The translations under genes were made by a program, and so were the position numbers. From assembly GCA_026396355.1 (NCBI GenBank), contig JAPLWY010000065.1, positions 1 to 13,315 on the forward strand: a DNA stretch of 13,315 nt, given 5' to 3'. The notes beneath the pieces are model-generated. The model saw only the letters and a program-made list of their open reading frames with translations. It had not been told where the DNA came from and did not search any database. The stretch is from Microcaldota archaeon (GTDB lineage Archaea > Micrarchaeota > Micrarchaeia > Anstonellales > Anstonellaceae). Of this stretch, positions 12,887 to 13,315 are shown piece by piece (position 1 is the first letter of the stretch; the number at the start of each line of letters is the position of its first letter).

Positions 12887-13315
12887 TTATTGAAGTTTAA
12901 TATTTGCTTTCTGGCACTTTATCATCAAATAGTTGATGAATGCTGAACAAGAAATAAGCATGAAAATAGCATCTTCTTGACCGATATTGGGCTCATCTAA
13001 CATAAAATGTCTAATACCCGTCTTTGGGTCGCTAGTATACCCATATATGCTAGAGAATCCTGATTTCAATGCACCATGTAAAGTGAGCTTTTTGTCAAGG
13101 GTTTTTAGTGCATCGCCCAAACTAGCCTCAGTACCGCATATCCTATTTACGATTGCTTCTACAGCACTAATAGATTCTTTTATAGAATTTCTATAGTCTG
13201 GATTTTTTCTATCAGCAAGTTTTGAAACCGCAGCCTCGATGTGTTTTTCAATTCCGGTCAGCTTGTTTTGTTTAGCTAGCTCTAGTGCTTTTTCAACACT
13301 TGCTACTTCCTGTGG
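12887..13315 (-). CDS. AbiJ/STM4504-like C-terminal region, N-terminus cut by window edge
   Basis: The minus-strand frame is open from the right edge through 13120 to a TAA at 12887-12889, giving 142 visible C-terminal residues; the TTG near 13120 is internal. The segment includes HIEAAVSKLADRKNPDYRNS, IKESISAVEAIVNRI, SLGDALKTLDKKL, HGALKSGFSSIYGYTSDP, TGIRHFMLDE and ISCSAFINYLMIKC. From memory this arrangement (PDYRNSIKESISAVEA ... YGYTSD ... GIRH ... SCSAF-NYL) is the conserved C-terminal region of a widespread family annotated as AbiJ- or STM4504/CBY_0614-like, associated with abortive infection. The R-H pair in GIRH might be a HEPN-like catalytic signature, but that is speculation. AT-rich DNA and a scattered phylogenetic range support acquisition. 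Confidence 0.7.
   Translation of the reverse strand, partial: PQEVASVEKALELAKQNKLTGIEKHIEAAVSKLADRKNPDYRNSIKESISAVEAIVNRICGTEASLGDALKTLDKKLTLHGALKSGFSSIYGYTSDPKTGIRHFMLDEPNIGQEDAIFMLISCSAFINYLMIKCQKANIKLQ

Noticed and set aside
1..13315. CRISPR array, transposase, IS ends, rRNA
   Set aside because: No spaced direct repeats of CRISPR type, no transposase or integrase motifs and no rRNA sequence were seen by eye.

Overview
The window is archaeal chromosomal DNA. The evidence is an adjacent pair of genes for both subunits of the archaea-specific family D DNA polymerase (small DP1, large DP2), a universal archaeal two-KH-domain protein, a UPF0147 protein, tRNA genes interrupted by bulge-helix-bulge introns, TATA-like box A promoters, and a surface protein with a C-terminal membrane anchor. 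Short intergenic spacers and many unfamiliar small proteins suggest a DPANN-like or other poorly sampled archaeon, but the lineage cannot be fixed from this window.

Layout. 1-968: C-terminal part of a beta-helix/Ig-like surface protein. 1060-2087: an unusual RNA/repair cluster. tRNA-Gly(UCC) on the plus strand carries a 73-nt intron in its T-loop. nth (endonuclease III) on the minus strand overlaps the tRNA-Gly 3' half antisense, and its stop codon lies in the T-loop. tRNA-Arg(UCU) on the minus strand carries two introns, one at canonical 37/38 and one in the T-loop. The tRNA-Gly T-loop intron and the tRNA-Arg anticodon-loop intron share an ungapped 47-nt module (37/47 identical, same hairpin), so one intron lineage occupies two different positions in two different tRNAs. 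2245-8803: information-processing genes, all on the plus strand (UPF0147, DP1, DP2, an unknown 232-residue protein, the KH protein). 8862-10512: two unfamiliar genes, a zinc-knuckle/coiled-coil/beta-rich protein and a 119-residue protein. 10509-11306: a convergent unknown gene whose stop codon shares a CTAG with its neighbour.

From about 11.34 kb to the end the DNA becomes visibly AT-rich and looks accessory: a small Cys-rich protein, an AbrB/MazE-type DNA-binding protein behind a palindromic TATA-rich promoter, a two-TM-helix protein, and the C-terminal part of a protein resembling the conserved C-terminal region of AbiJ/STM4504-type (abortive-infection-associated) proteins. This may be the edge of a defence or mobile island.

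The part I consider most novel is the tRNA-intron/nth cluster. The AT-rich right end is the best candidate for an accessory system, but it is cut by the window edge.
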